In this document: piece after piece, positions 55,664 through 64,000 of the stretch
How the letters are laid out: each line of letters begins with the position of its first letter
How positions within the stretch are numbered: the first letter of the stretch is position 1
DNA from: Methylobacteriaceae bacterium
GTDB lineage: Bacteria; Pseudomonadota; Alphaproteobacteria; Rhizobiales; Beijerinckiaceae
Direction of reading: 5' to 3'
Assembly: GCA_020638195.1 (NCBI GenBank)
Contig: JACKJC010000005.1
Coordinates: 186,001 to 250,000 of the forward strand
DNA: 64,000 nucleotides
The notes under the pieces: generated by a model
The model's database searches: none
Told to the model about the DNA's origin: nothing
Seen by the model: the letters and a program-made list of their open reading frames with translations, nothing else
Made by a program: the position numbers and the translations under genes

Positions 55664-56694
55664 GACGCTCGAAATACATTCGCCCCGCATGGCTCGACGA
55701 TGCGGGCCTGGAGCGCCCCAACGCCAAGACATCAGCGATGATCGCCTCGATAGAGGGCCCCGATCAACGCACCTCTCCGACGCCGTTCGGCAATGCGCTG
55801 GCGAAACTCGCCGAGACAAGCCCGAAGATCGTCGGCCTGTCGGCCGATCTCGCCAAATATACGGACCTGCACATTTTCGCGCAGAAGCATCCCGACCGCT
55901 TTTACCAGATGGGCATGGCCGAGCAGCTACTGATGATGGCCTCGGCGGGTCTTGCGCGCGAGGGCTTCCAGCCCTGGGCGACGACCTACGCCGTTTTTGC
56001 CTCGCGCCGCGCCTACGACTTCATCTGTCTGGCGATTGCCGAAGAAAATCTCGACGTGAAGATCTGCTGTGCGCTGCCGGGCCTCACCACCGGCTACGGT
56101 CCAAGCCATCAGGCGACCGAAGATCTCGCGATCTTTCGCGGCATGCCGAACCTGACGATCGTCGATCCCTGCGACGCGCACGAGATCGAGCAGGTCGTGC
56201 CGGCGATCACGGCGCACAAGGGCCCTGTGTACATGCGCCTGTTGCGCGGCAACGTGCCGCTCGTGCTCGACGAATACGGCTACCGGTTCGAACTCGGCAG
56301 AGCGAAACTCTTGCGCGACGGCGCCGATACGCTGATCATTTCCTCCGGCCTGATGACGATGCGCGCGCTCGAGGCCGCGGACATCCTCGAGAAAGACAAT
56401 CTGTCGATCGCCGTCCTGCATGTGCCGACCATCAAGCCGCTCGACGAGGTGACGATCCTGCAGGAAGCGGGCAAGACCGGCCGCCCCGTCGTCGTCGCGG
56501 AAAATCACACGATCATCGGCGGCCTCGGCGAAGCGGTGGCGGGCGCGCTGCTGCGCGGCGGCGTCATGCCGGCAGGCTTTCGTCAGATAGCGCTGCCCGA
56601 CAGGTTCCTGGAAGCCGGCGCGCTGCCGACGTTGCATGATCTCTACGGCCTGTCGTCGCAGGCCGTCGCGGCTTCGATCAAATCGTGGTTGTGA
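55660..56694 (+). CDS. transketolase, C-terminal subunit
   Basis: 344 aa from the ATG at 55660, overlapping the previous stop. NALAKLAETSPKIVGLSADLAKYTDLHIFAQKHPDRFYQMGMAEQLLMMASAGLAREGFQPWATTYAVF is the pyrimidine-binding domain with the Glu (MAEQ) that activates TPP. The C-terminal domain follows (VVVAENHTIIGGLGEAVAGAL). Last gene of the operon before the insertion sequences. Confidence 0.9.
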   Translation: MRRSKYIRPAWLDDAGLERPNAKTSAMIASIEGPDQRTSPTPFGNALAKLAETSPKIVGLSADLAKYTDLHIFAQKHPDRFYQMGMAEQLLMMASAGLAREGFQPWATTYAVFASRRAYDFICLAIAEENLDVKICCALPGLTTGYGPSHQATEDLAIFRGMPNLTIVDPCDAHEIEQVVPAITAHKGPVYMRLLRGNVPLVLDEYGYRFELGRAKLLRDGADTLIISSGLMTMRALEAADILEKDNLSIAVLHVPTIKPLDEVTILQEAGKTGRPVVVAENHTIIGGLGEAVAGALLRGGVMPAGFRQIALPDRFLEAGALPTLHDLYGLSSQAVAASIKSWL

Positions 56695-56731
56695 TTGTGC
56701 GGCACGAGCCCGAAACTGCGACACCGGCAGA

Positions 56732-56735
56732 CTAG
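56732..56735. repeat. CTAG flank, left side of the IS701-like element
   Basis: CTAG occurs here, at 58173-58176 and at 59020-59023, bounding both insertion sequences. CTAG-type four-base duplications are known for IS701 and IS5/IS427 relatives. Confidence 0.6.
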
Positions 56736-58172
56736 TACTACAGTTGTAGATACTCCGTCGACCTCTTATGCTGCGCTGATATTGAATCGCGGCGGAGGGA
56801 GCGATGGCGGTTTCGGATTGGGCGGGCGCGTCGCTGCCGTGGTTTGAAGAACTGACGGCTTTGAAAGAGCGCGTCGGCGGATTGTTTCGGCGGGCCGAGC
56901 CGCGTCGTCAGGTTGGCCTGCTTCTCGACGGATTGATCGGCGGCGCCGAGCGCAAGAATGGCTGGCAATTGGCGGAATACGCGGGCGACGCCGCGCCATG
57001 GCGGATGCAGGCTTTGCTTGGCCGAACGGTCTGGGATCAGGAGAAGGCCCGGGACATCTGCCGGGACTACGTGATCGAACGTCTCGGCGATCCGTCGGGC
57101 GTGTTGATTCTGGACGAGACGGGCTTTGTGAAGAAGGGCGCCCATTCGGTTGGGGTGGCGCGGCAATATAGCGGCACGGCGGGTCGGATCGAGAACTGCC
57201 AGATCGGCGTTTTCCTCAGCTACGCCAGTCCGAAGGGCCATGCGCTGATTGATCGCCGTCTCTACCTGCCGAAGGACTGGATCGAAGATTTGGAGCGTCG
57301 CAAGAAAGCCGGCGTGCCCGGCGATGTTCAGTTCGTCACCAAGCCGAAGATTGGAACGGCCATGGTGGCGGCGGCGCTCGACGCCGGCGTTCCCTGCGCC
57401 TGGGTGCTTGGAGACGCGGTCTACGGCAGCGACAAAAGCCTGCGTGCCATGCTGGAAAGCCGCGATACGCCCTATGTCCTTGCCGTCCGTGGAAACGAGC
57501 GGTTGATCATGGGCGATTTCCATACTCACACTGCGCAGGAACTCGCCGCCGATCTGCCCAGGCGCGAATGGCGCCGCCTGCCGGCGGGGGCCGGATCGAA
57601 AGGCCCGCGGCTTTATGATTGGGCGCGGCTGCGACTGATGCGCCTGCAATCGCCGCCCTGGGATCATTGGCTGCTGATCCGCCGCTCGATCGCCGACCCG
57701 ACGGACATGGCGTTCTACGTGACGTTCGGACCGCACACGACCGAACTCAAGGAACTCGCCGCCGTCGCGGGTTTGCGCTGGACGATCGAGGAATGCTTCC
57801 AGTCAGCAAAGGGCGAGACAGGGCTCGATCATTGCGAGGCGCGCTCTTGGCATGGCTGGCATCGCCATATGACGTTGTCGATGCTGGCGCTTGCCTTTCT
57901 GGCGGTCCTGCGTGCGCGGTTGAAAGAAACGCAAATCGAGAGCGCCTCCGGCAAAGCGAACAAAAGGAGTCTATCCGCCGCCGCTTAGCCAAAACCGCAG
58001 CTCTTGTCGCGATCAGCGTCCAGGAACTGCGGCGTCTGATCGTCCACCTGCATAACGCCCGTCCTCCAGATATGGGCTTTCGTTGGAGCTGGTCGATCTG
58101 GCGACGGCGGCATCAGGCCGACGCCAAGCGAGCGCACTATCGGAAACGATGTCCATATTTACAACTGTAGTA
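56736..58172 (+). mobile_element. IS701-like insertion sequence
   Basis: 1437 bases with perfect 13-bp terminal inverted repeats, TACTACAGTTGTA at 56736-56748 and its complement at 58160-58172, flanked on both sides by CTAG. It holds one transposase gene whose C-terminus is in a shifted frame. It lies directly after the transketolase genes, 41 bases past the stop. Confidence 0.85.
56804..58170 (+). pseudogene. IS701-like transposase, frameshifted near its C-terminus
   Basis: The intact part is 394 aa (56804-57988): DDE-type transposase with LILDETGFVKKGAHSVGVARQYSGTAGRIENCQIGVFLSYAS (first Asp, about 104), VLGDAVYGSDKSLR (second Asp) and TIEECFQSAKGETGLDHCEAR (Glu). The frame then ends early in KSLSAAA-type residues. 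The normal C-terminus (VQELRRLIVHLHNARPPDMG... WRRRHQADAKRAHYRKR) follows in the -1 frame up to 58170. The shift lies near 57960-57985. The element is probably inactive, or needs frameshifting. Confidence 0.8.
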
Positions 58173-58176
58173 CTAG
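58173..58176. repeat. shared CTAG between the two insertion sequences
   Basis: The same four bases serve as the right flank of the IS701-like element and the left flank of the IS5-like element, showing that one element inserted into the CTAG made or used by the other. Confidence 0.65.
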
Positions 58177-59019
58177 GTCATAAACTCATAAACGGGTAGC
58201 GGATCAGCGGTTGTCGTGATTCAAGGTTCCGGGAGGGGCCTCGATGAACGCGCAACGCCGTTACGAACTGTCCGATTTCGAGTGGTCGATCATCGAACCG
58301 CTCTTGCCCAACAAGCCGCGCGGCGTTCCGCGCGCCGACGATCGCAAGGTGCTCAACGGCATCTACTGGCGCCTGCGTACTGGCTCGCCCTGGGCCGACA
58401 TTCCGGAGCGCTACGGGCCGGCGACGACCTGCTACAACCGCTTCGTCAGATGGCGCAAGCTCGGCGTGTGGGACCGGATTTTCGAGGCTGTCTCGAAGGC
58501 CTACGACGGCGACCTGCAGATGGTCGATTCCTCGTCGGTTCGCGTGCATCAGCACGCCGCCAACGTCAAAAAGGGGGTCCGGACGAAGCGCAGACCTCCG
58601 CTGGGAACGTCGCTGCAAGCCAATGCATGGGGCGCTCGCGAGGCGGACTGACCACAAAGATCCACGCGCTCGTCGACGCCAACGGTTTGCCGATCCGCCT
58701 CAAGCTGACCGAGGGCCAGGCGCACAACGGGCGCAGCGCCGCCGATCTGGTCGAGACGGTCGAAGCCGGGCAAATCCTGCTCGCAGATCGCGCCTACGAC
58801 AGCGACGCGCTGCGACAGAGCCTTGCCGCTCGCGGCGCAGCGAAAAGCCGGCGTTCAGCACCTTCCTCTATCGCTATAGGAACCTCGTCGAGCGCTTCTT
58901 CAGCAAGCTCAAGCACTTCCGAGCCGTCGCCACCCGCTTCGAAAAACACGACGCCAACTATCTCGCACTGGTCAAACTCGCTTCAGCCAAAATCTGGATG
59001 CGGTTTATGAGTCGGTGAC
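58177..59019 (+). mobile_element. IS5-family (IS427-like) insertion sequence
   Basis: 843 bases. The ends are imperfect inverted repeats: GTCATAAACTCATAAAC at 58177 against GTCACCGACTCATAAAC read from 59019 inward, with 14 of 17 positions equal. It is bounded by CTAG on both sides. It contains a two-frame transposase with a further defect. No passenger gene. Confidence 0.82.
58244..59018 (+). pseudogene. IS427-like transposase with two frame changes
   Basis: The first frame (58244-58651) encodes YELSDFEWSIIEPLLPNKPRG... DSSSVRVHQHAANVKKG, the IS5-type N-terminal and first DDE part. Near CAAAAAGGGGG (about 58568) the frame passes to -1, giving CMGRSRGGLTTKIHALVDANGLPIRLKL... LADRAYDSDALRQSL. 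This first shift may be the programmed one known for IS427 relatives. Near 58840 a second break, with residues missing, moves to a third frame: FLYRYRNLVERFFSKLKHFRAVATRFEKHD. The second break makes an active product unlikely. Confidence 0.78.
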
Positions 59020-59179
59020 CTAGCCAATCGCATGTTGCTCGACTGCCCGCGAACGAAGTAAAACCCGCGAGGTTCCAATCAAGGTTGGATGAATGCTCAC
59101 TGGCTGGTCAGCGGAACGTGCGTCATCAGATTTTCCTCTTTAAGGAGGAGGCAGTAGCGCCTGCCGGGAAATCGCAAAG

Positions 59180-59980
59180 ATGCAGACATGGAGAACGGGC
59201 GCGATGTTTCTCAATCGAGCAGCAGCTTCTGTCCGCATCATCAGAACTCTGGTGATGCACGATATCCAGACCCGCATCGGCGCCAGCTATCTCGGCTTCG
59301 CTGTTGCGATTATGTGGCCGCTGACCCACCTGGGAGTTATCGTCGCCGTTAGAGCGCTTGTTTCGAAAATGTCTCCGGCCGGCGACAATCCGATCATATT
59401 CTTCGGCACAGGAGTTCTGCCGTATATATTGTGCCTCTATCCAGCGCGCCTGATGGCAATGACGATTTCGCAAAAGAAATATATTCTTGCGATACCTATA
59501 GTTAATCCTGTGCAGCTAATGTTTGCGAGAGCGGTAGTTGAAATAATTATTGCGCTTATTGTCGGAATACTATTCTGGATAATATTAACAATTAGCGGTA
59601 TTGATTTCGTGCCGTATAATATTCATGCTGCAGTGCAAGCTATTGGTGCTTCTATTTATTTAGGAATTACGATCGGAATATTCAATGCGGTCATGGGGGC
59701 GAGTCTCGGTGCGTATTATGTGATACTTTTCTATTTTGTGATGATCGGGTTATTTATTGTTTCTGGGGCGTATTTTCCTGTGTATTTGGCGCCAGAAAAA
59801 ATGAAATTCTATATTGAATATGACCCTTTGTATCATTTGGTAAATTGGTTCAGATCTGCATACTATGTTGATCAAACGTTGATTGAATTTGACAGGATGT
59901 ATATTTTCGAAATTGGAGCAGTATCGTTGTTTCTTGGTTTGTTTCTTGAGAGGATGCTTCGTGGGAAATTGCTCAGGTAG
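59180..59980 (+). CDS. ABC-2 type polysaccharide/polyol-phosphate export permease
   Basis: 266 aa with six hydrophobic segments in the Wzm/KpsM pattern: RTLVMHDIQTRIGASYLGFAVAIMWPLTHLGVIV near the start, then GTGVLPYILCLYPARLMAMT and FYFVMIGLFIVSGAYFPVY. These permeases export capsule, O-antigen or teichoic-acid-like chains. The 5' quarter is GC-rich, but bases about 59465-59965 are clearly AT-rich (for example AATAATTATTGCGCTTATTG), unlike the neighbours, suggesting horizontal origin. No ATPase gene is adjacent; it may have been lost or lie elsewhere. Confidence 0.8.
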   Translation: MQTWRTGAMFLNRAAASVRIIRTLVMHDIQTRIGASYLGFAVAIMWPLTHLGVIVAVRALVSKMSPAGDNPIIFFGTGVLPYILCLYPARLMAMTISQKKYILAIPIVNPVQLMFARAVVEIIIALIVGILFWIILTISGIDFVPYNIHAAVQAIGASIYLGITIGIFNAVMGASLGAYYVILFYFVMIGLFIVSGAYFPVYLAPEKMKFYIEYDPLYHLVNWFRSAYYVDQTLIEFDRMYIFEIGAVSLFLGLFLERMLRGKLLR

Positions 59981-60051
59981 GCTGAGAGATTGCTGGCCGT
60001 GGCCGTGCCGCCGGAGTATCCTGCAGACACTATGCTGGCCCAATGAGCTTT

Positions 60052-61059
60052 TTATTTCGTAGTCCTGCTGTATGTGCGGAACCATTCGACCAGAGCCTCG
60101 ATTCCAGTCTCGATGCTCGTGGCGGGACGATAGCCCGTCAGGGCCTCCAGCAGGTCGCAATTGGCAAAAGTGACGGGCACATCGCCCTTCTGCATCGGCA
60201 GGTAGTTGCGCTTCGCGGGTTTGCCCGCCGCGCGTTCGAGTTCGGCGATGAAGTCCATCAGCTGCACGGGGGCGCCACGACCGATATTGACCACGCGAAA
60301 CGGAGCTACGGGTGAAATCGTATCCTGTTCGCAGACTTTCGCGCCGGTCGCCGGCGCGCGATCGACGAGACGCACGATCGCCTCGACGAGGTCGTCGATG
60401 TAGGTGAAGTCGCGCCGCATGTCGCCGTGGTTGTAAACGTCGATCGGCCGCCCCGCCTCGATCGCCTCGAGAAATTTCTGCGGGGCCATGTCCGGGCGCC
60501 CCCACGGGCCGTAGACCGTGAAGAAACGGAACATCGTGGTCGGCAGGTTCCACAGGTGGGCGTAGGAATGGCCCATCAGTTCAGTCGATTTCTTGGTCGC
60601 GGCGTAAAGCGTGATGGGCCGGTCCGTCTGATTTGTCTCGTGGAAGGGGACGTCGAAGCTCTCGCCGTAGACCGAACTTGTCGAGGCCATCAGCAGGTGA
60701 CGCGGCGGCGTCGCCCGCGCGCATTCCAGGAGATTGAAGGTGCCGACGAGGTTCGATTCGATGTAGGCGCGCGGATTCTCGAGGCTGTAGCGTACGCCCG
60801 CCTGCGCGGCGAGATGAATGACAACATCGGGCCTCGCCGTATCCCAGGCCGTCGCCAGCGTCGCCATGTCCTCGAGCGCGCCAATCGTATTGCGAAATCC
60901 ATTGGTCTTTGCGAGCAGAGCGAGCCGCCGCTCTTTCAGGGCGGGATCATAATATGGCGTCATCGCGTCAAACCCGTCAACGAAATGACCGTCCGCCAGC
61001 AGCCGCCGGCAGAGATGGAAGCCGATGAAGCCCGCAGAGCCGGTCACAAAGAATCTCAT
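60052..61059 (-). CDS. NAD-dependent epimerase, UDP-glucuronate 4-epimerase-like
   Basis: 335 aa SDR of the extended type. FVTGSAGFIGFHLCRRLLADGHFVDGFDAMTPYYDPALKERRLALL is the pattern of UDP-glucuronate/galacturonate 4-epimerases (LpsL/GAE type). YAATKKSTELMGHSYAHLW holds the YxxxK pair. It would supply UDP-galacturonate for surface polysaccharide or lipopolysaccharide. Divergent from the gene at 61414. Confidence 0.85.
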   Translation of the reverse strand: MRFFVTGSAGFIGFHLCRRLLADGHFVDGFDAMTPYYDPALKERRLALLAKTNGFRNTIGALEDMATLATAWDTARPDVVIHLAAQAGVRYSLENPRAYIESNLVGTFNLLECARATPPRHLLMASTSSVYGESFDVPFHETNQTDRPITLYAATKKSTELMGHSYAHLWNLPTTMFRFFTVYGPWGRPDMAPQKFLEAIEAGRPIDVYNHGDMRRDFTYIDDLVEAIVRLVDRAPATGAKVCEQDTISPVAPFRVVNIGRGAPVQLMDFIAELERAAGKPAKRNYLPMQKGDVPVTFANCDLLEALTGYRPATSIETGIEALVEWFRTYSRTTK

Positions 61060-61413
61060 CGGTCAGTCCTCATTGCAGCCGCAGATCATCGCGTCCCCTT
61101 CGTATTCGATAGGCGAGGGATAGCCCAGCGCCGAATGGCGTCGCGCGGGTTGGTGGAAGCCTCGGCCGAACTGGAAGTGGCGATCGCCAAGAGTGTGACA
61201 GGGGCGATAGCGGTCGATCGGTTCGCTTTCGAGCAAGGCGAGCGCTTCAGGGAGGGCGACGAGCGCGAACGGATTTCAGGAGCCGCCGAGACTATCCCGC
61301 CGGCGATCCGGAACCGCTTCAAGCCGGTCTGTTTCAGTTCGATCCTCAGAGTAATAGGTCATTTACCCTTCTCCCGTATCGATTTCATGCCCGGAAGGTT
61401 TGAGGCGCGAACG
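61060..61413. other. divergent intergenic region without a gene
   Basis: 354 bases between the epimerase and the decarboxylase. Open frames are present on both strands, including an upstream extension of the decarboxylase frame, but without start signals or recognisable protein features. It presumably carries both promoters. Confidence 0.5.
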
Positions 61414-62427
61414 ATGCATAAGAGAATCCTGGTGACCGGCGGCGGCGGCTTTCTGGGTTCGCATTTGTGCGAACGTCTGCTGGACGCCGGGCATGAAGTT
61501 CTGTGCGTCGACAACTTCTTTACCGGAACGCGGCGCAACATCACGCATCTTCTCGACAATAAATCGTTTGAGCTGCTGCGCCACGACGTGACCTTCCCGC
61601 TCTACGTGGAAGTGGATGAGATCTATAATCTCGCCTGTCCGGCATCCCCCATCCACTACCAGTTCGATCCGGTCCAGACGACGAAGACCAGCGTCATCGG
61701 CGCCATTAACATGCTCGGCCTCGCCAAGAGGTTGAAGATCAAGATACTGCAGGCCTCGACTTCGGAGGTCTATGGCGATCCGAGCGTGCATCCGCAGCGC
61801 GAGGAATATTGGGGCAACGTCAATCCGGTCGGCATGCGTTCCTGCTACGATGAGGGCAAGCGCTGCGCCGAGACGCTGTTCTTCGACTACATTCGCCAGC
61901 ACGGGCTGAACGCGAAGGTCGTCCGTATCTTCAACACCTACGGACCGCGCATGCACCCCAATGACGGCCGCGTCGTTTCCAACTTCATCGTGCAGGCGCT
62001 CAGTGGCGAGGACATCACGCTCTACGGCGACGGCAAGCAGACGCGGTCCTTCTGTTACGTCGACGACCTCATCGACGCCATGGTCCTGATGATGGGGACC
62101 GGGCCGGATTTCCATGGGCCGGTCAATATCGGCAACCCCGTCGAATTCACCATCCGCGAACTGGCGGAACTCGTCATCGAACTCGTCGGCTCCAAATCGA
62201 ATCTGGTTTTCCGTCCGTTGCCCTCGGACGATCCGCGCCAGAGACAGCCCGATATCTCGCTCGCGCGAAAGGAGCTGGGCTGGGAGCCCACGATCGCTCT
62301 GCGGCAGGGGCTCGAAGCGACAATCGCCTATTTCGATAATCTCCTGACGCGAGAGGCGAGCGAAGAGCTCTTGAGCCGACTTCCCAATGCGCAGCCGGCG
62401 CCGCGTGTTCTATCGCGGACAGCCTGA
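61414..62427 (+). CDS. UDP-glucuronate decarboxylase (UDP-xylose synthase)-like
   Basis: 337 aa from the ATG at 61414. ILVTGGGGFLGSHLCERLLDAGHEVLCVDNFFTGTRRNI, DEIYNLACPASPIHYQFDPVQTTKTSVIGAINMLGLAKR, and SCYDEGKRCAETLFFDYIRQHG with YxxxK are very characteristic of UDP-glucuronate decarboxylases. It makes UDP-xylose from UDP-glucuronate. Together with the epimerase it suggests a UDP-glucuronate-derived sugar in the exported glycan. An ATG at 61387 is an alternative start. Confidence 0.88.
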   Translation: MHKRILVTGGGGFLGSHLCERLLDAGHEVLCVDNFFTGTRRNITHLLDNKSFELLRHDVTFPLYVEVDEIYNLACPASPIHYQFDPVQTTKTSVIGAINMLGLAKRLKIKILQASTSEVYGDPSVHPQREEYWGNVNPVGMRSCYDEGKRCAETLFFDYIRQHGLNAKVVRIFNTYGPRMHPNDGRVVSNFIVQALSGEDITLYGDGKQTRSFCYVDDLIDAMVLMMGTGPDFHGPVNIGNPVEFTIRELAELVIELVGSKSNLVFRPLPSDDPRQRQPDISLARKELGWEPTIALRQGLEATIAYFDNLLTREASEELLSRLPNAQPAPRVLSRTA

Positions 62428-62430
62428 CAT

Positions 62431-63033
62431 CTAACGCTGCCGCTCCAGCGCCGCCCTAATCAGCGGTGCCCGATCGTTGCCGAAATACATGTCCGCGCCA
62501 TCGACAAAGATCGTCGGCGACCCGAATCCGCCGCGCGCGATCAGTTCGTCCGTATTGGCGCGCAGCATGTCCTTGATGTCGGAGCGCGCAATCGCCTCGA
62601 AGAAGCTCTTCGGGTCGACGCCCGCGCTCTCGCAGATGCGAGTCAGCACGTCATCCTTCGAAATGTCCTCATCGCCGCCCCAATAGGCTTCAAAGGTCTT
62701 CGTCGCGAAATCGACCATTTTCTCCTGGGGCAGAAGCCAGATGCAGCCGCGCATCGCCTTCACGCTGTTTACCGGAAAGACGCTCGGGGGCATCTTGATC
62801 GCGAGGCCCGAAAGGCGCGCCCAGTCATTGAGGTCCTTCAGCATGTACCGGGCTTTCGCCGGAACCGGCTTTTCGCGCGAGGCGTAGACGCTCGGATTGA
62901 CCGCGTTGAACACGCCGCCGACCAGAATCGGCTTCCAGACGATCTCCTCGCCGAATTCCGCCGCGAGCGGGGGAATGTTATGGAAGGCGAGATAGGTCCA
63001 GGGGCTCGAACAGTCGAAGAAGAATTCGATCAC
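62431..63033 (-). CDS. 2-hydroxychromene-2-carboxylate isomerase/DsbA-fold protein
   Basis: 200 aa from the GTG at 63033, with GGGAGGACGCC upstream; a longer frame to 63297 has no site. IEFFFDCSSPWTYLAFHNIPPLAAEFGEEIVWKPILVGGVF is the kappa-class GST/HCCA isomerase start, with the SPWTYL Ser in place of the DsbA CxxC. GGFGSPTIFVDGADMYFGNDRAPLIRAAL is the typical end. Glutathione-dependent isomerase or reductase; the substrate is unknown. Confidence 0.87.
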   Translation of the reverse strand: MIEFFFDCSSPWTYLAFHNIPPLAAEFGEEIVWKPILVGGVFNAVNPSVYASREKPVPAKARYMLKDLNDWARLSGLAIKMPPSVFPVNSVKAMRGCIWLLPQEKMVDFATKTFEAYWGGDEDISKDDVLTRICESAGVDPKSFFEAIARSDIKDMLRANTDELIARGGFGSPTIFVDGADMYFGNDRAPLIRAALERQR

Positions 63034-63107
63034 GGCGTCCTCCCGATTTTGAACCTTTATCGCGCGCGGGAGCCAGAGCTGTCGAGACGCTGCATGCGAG
63101 GTGCAAT

Positions 63108-63962
63108 TTGAACGAGATCGTCTTCGTCGACGGCGCCTATGTCGAGCGCAAGGACGCCCGCGTGTCGGTCTTCGATCGCGGCTTCCTCTTCGCGGATGGA
63201 ATCTACGAGGTCTGCGCCGTCCTCGACGGCAAGCTCGTCGACAATGACGCCCATCTCGCGCGGCTCGACCGCTCGCTGCGCGAGATCGATCTGCCATCGC
63301 CGCTGTCGCGTGACAAAATCGTCGCCGTGCAACGCGAGCTCGTCGCGCGCAATGGCTTGCGCGAGGGCCTGATCTACATGCAGGTCACGCGCGGCGCAGC
63401 CGATCGCGATTTCGCTTTTCCCGAGAACGTCACGCCGACCTTTGTCGCCTTTGCGCAGGCAAGACGCATCATCGGCGCGCCACAAGCCGAGACGGGCGTG
63501 GCAGTCATTTCCGTGCAGGACCTGCGTTGGGCGCGGCGCGACATCAAATCGATCGCGCTGCTCGCGCAAGTGCTGGCCAAGCAGCAGGCGCGCAAGGCGG
63601 GCGCGGCGGAAGCCTTCATGGTCGAGGGCGGCTATGTGACGGAGGGCGCATCGTCCTCGGCCTTCATCGTCACGAAATCCCAGGAGATCGTCACGCGGCC
63701 CCTCTCCAGCGCGCTGCTGCCGGGCTGCACGCGGCAGGCCATTCTGGCGCTCGCGCAGGAGCGCAGGATGGCGATCGTCGAACGCGCCTTCACGATCGAG
63801 GAGGCTTGCGCCGCCGCCGAATGCTTCTTCACCAGCGCGACTGCCTTCGTCATGCCGGTCGTCTCGCTCGATGGCCGAAAAATAGGGCAGGGGGCGCCGG
63901 GCGAGGCGACGCGGCGTCTGCGCGCGCTCTACATCGCGGCGGCCCGCGCGAGCGCGCAATAG
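63108..63962 (+). CDS. class IV aminotransferase, D-amino acid transaminase-like
   Basis: 284 aa. The TTG at 63108 is used because GAGGTG lies close upstream and the sequence matches from the next residues (NEIVFVDGAYVERKDARVSVFDRGFLFADGIYEVCAVLDGKL). The PLP Lys lies in RRDIKSIALLAQVLAKQQA (near 146), and EGASSSAFIV and LLPGCTRQAIL are family blocks. Probably D-alanine or branched-chain type; the ADGIYEV start favours D-amino acid transaminase. The last 38 bases of the window show nothing further. Confidence 0.87.
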   Translation: MNEIVFVDGAYVERKDARVSVFDRGFLFADGIYEVCAVLDGKLVDNDAHLARLDRSLREIDLPSPLSRDKIVAVQRELVARNGLREGLIYMQVTRGAADRDFAFPENVTPTFVAFAQARRIIGAPQAETGVAVISVQDLRWARRDIKSIALLAQVLAKQQARKAGAAEAFMVEGGYVTEGASSSAFIVTKSQEIVTRPLSSALLPGCTRQAILALAQERRMAIVERAFTIEEACAAAECFFTSATAFVMPVVSLDGRKIGQGAPGEATRRLRALYIAAARASAQ

Positions 63963-64000
63963 CCGGGCGTGACGCGCCTGGCCGTGGGTGCTATTGGCGG

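Noticed and set aside
57960..57985. Programmed frameshift in the IS701-like transposase
   Set aside because: The AACAAAAGG stretch does not form a proper -1 slippery heptamer in the reading frame, so ordinary mutation is more likely.
60427..61413. Long N-terminal extension of the UDP-glucuronate decarboxylase frame
   Set aside because: It runs antisense through the epimerase gene. The conserved protein begins at MHKRILVTGG (61414), as in the family.
1..64000. CRISPR array
   Set aside because: No set of evenly spaced direct repeats of 24-40 bases was seen in the window.

Overview
The window joins the right-hand part of a contractile-tailed prophage (bases 1 to about 38,400) to high-GC chromosomal DNA (about 38,400 to 64,000). 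The organism is most likely an alphaproteobacterium of the order Hyphomicrobiales (Rhizobiales). The chromosomal side carries a complete Rhodopseudomonas-type bad/ali gene set for alicyclic acid degradation, and the phage genes have the same high-GC codon use. Genus and species cannot be fixed from this sequence.

Prophage, late region (1-33,126, all plus strand). The order is: two unassigned proteins (the first cut by the window edge), a permuted cysteine hydrolase, small and large terminase, DUF4055 portal, a block of nine tRNA genes mixed with tiny ORFs (6.5-7.7 kb), scaffold, major capsid protein, and a Mu-like connector/completion set (DUF1320, gpG-like, gp37-like). The tail then follows P2 order: V, W, J, I, fibres, sheath (FI), tube (FII), E with a -1 frameshift extension E', tape measure, U, X, D. 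Lysis follows (GH19 endolysin, nested Rz/Rz1 spanins, a membrane protein), then a large metallophosphoesterase. Intrinsic terminators separate the blocks coding for abundant parts (10.07, 20.75, 22.89 and 27.74 kb).

Prophage, right end (33,134-38,406). A nucleotide pyrophosphohydrolase and a small membrane protein end at a strong terminator. A winged-helix regulator and an EF-hand-like membrane protein follow. An oppositely oriented set of small early-type genes comes next: dCMP deaminase, SLOG protein, Cro/CI-like regulator, zinc-binding proteins, macro-like protein. A 3' tRNA fragment at 38,361-38,406 is the probable attachment site. No integrase or replication gene is visible, so the prophage continues beyond base 1 or has lost them. 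A 16-bp dyad, TTTGC-N6-GCAAA, recurs just upstream of several phage genes and is a candidate phage-wide operator.

Alicyclic acid module (38.6-45.9 kb). badH-badI-aliB-aliA-badK and a LivK-type binding protein run on the minus strand, divergent from badR. Together the five enzymes convert cyclohexanecarboxylate to pimeloyl-CoA.

Sugar-type uptake and catabolic operon (45.9-56.7 kb). An SDR gene on the minus strand diverges from a ribose-type ABC importer: permease, binding protein, a second permease fused to an SMP-30-like beta-propeller, a free SMP-30-like protein, and a double ATPase. An SDR and a split transketolase follow. The layout suggests import and breakdown of a sugar or sugar lactone by a pathway I cannot name.

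Mobile and surface-polysaccharide part (56.7-64 kb). Two insertion sequences, IS701-like and IS5/IS427-like, sit back to back, each bounded by CTAG and each with a damaged transposase. After them come a partly AT-rich polysaccharide export permease, a UDP-glucuronate epimerase-like and a UDP-glucuronate decarboxylase-like enzyme, a DsbA-fold isomerase and a class IV aminotransferase.
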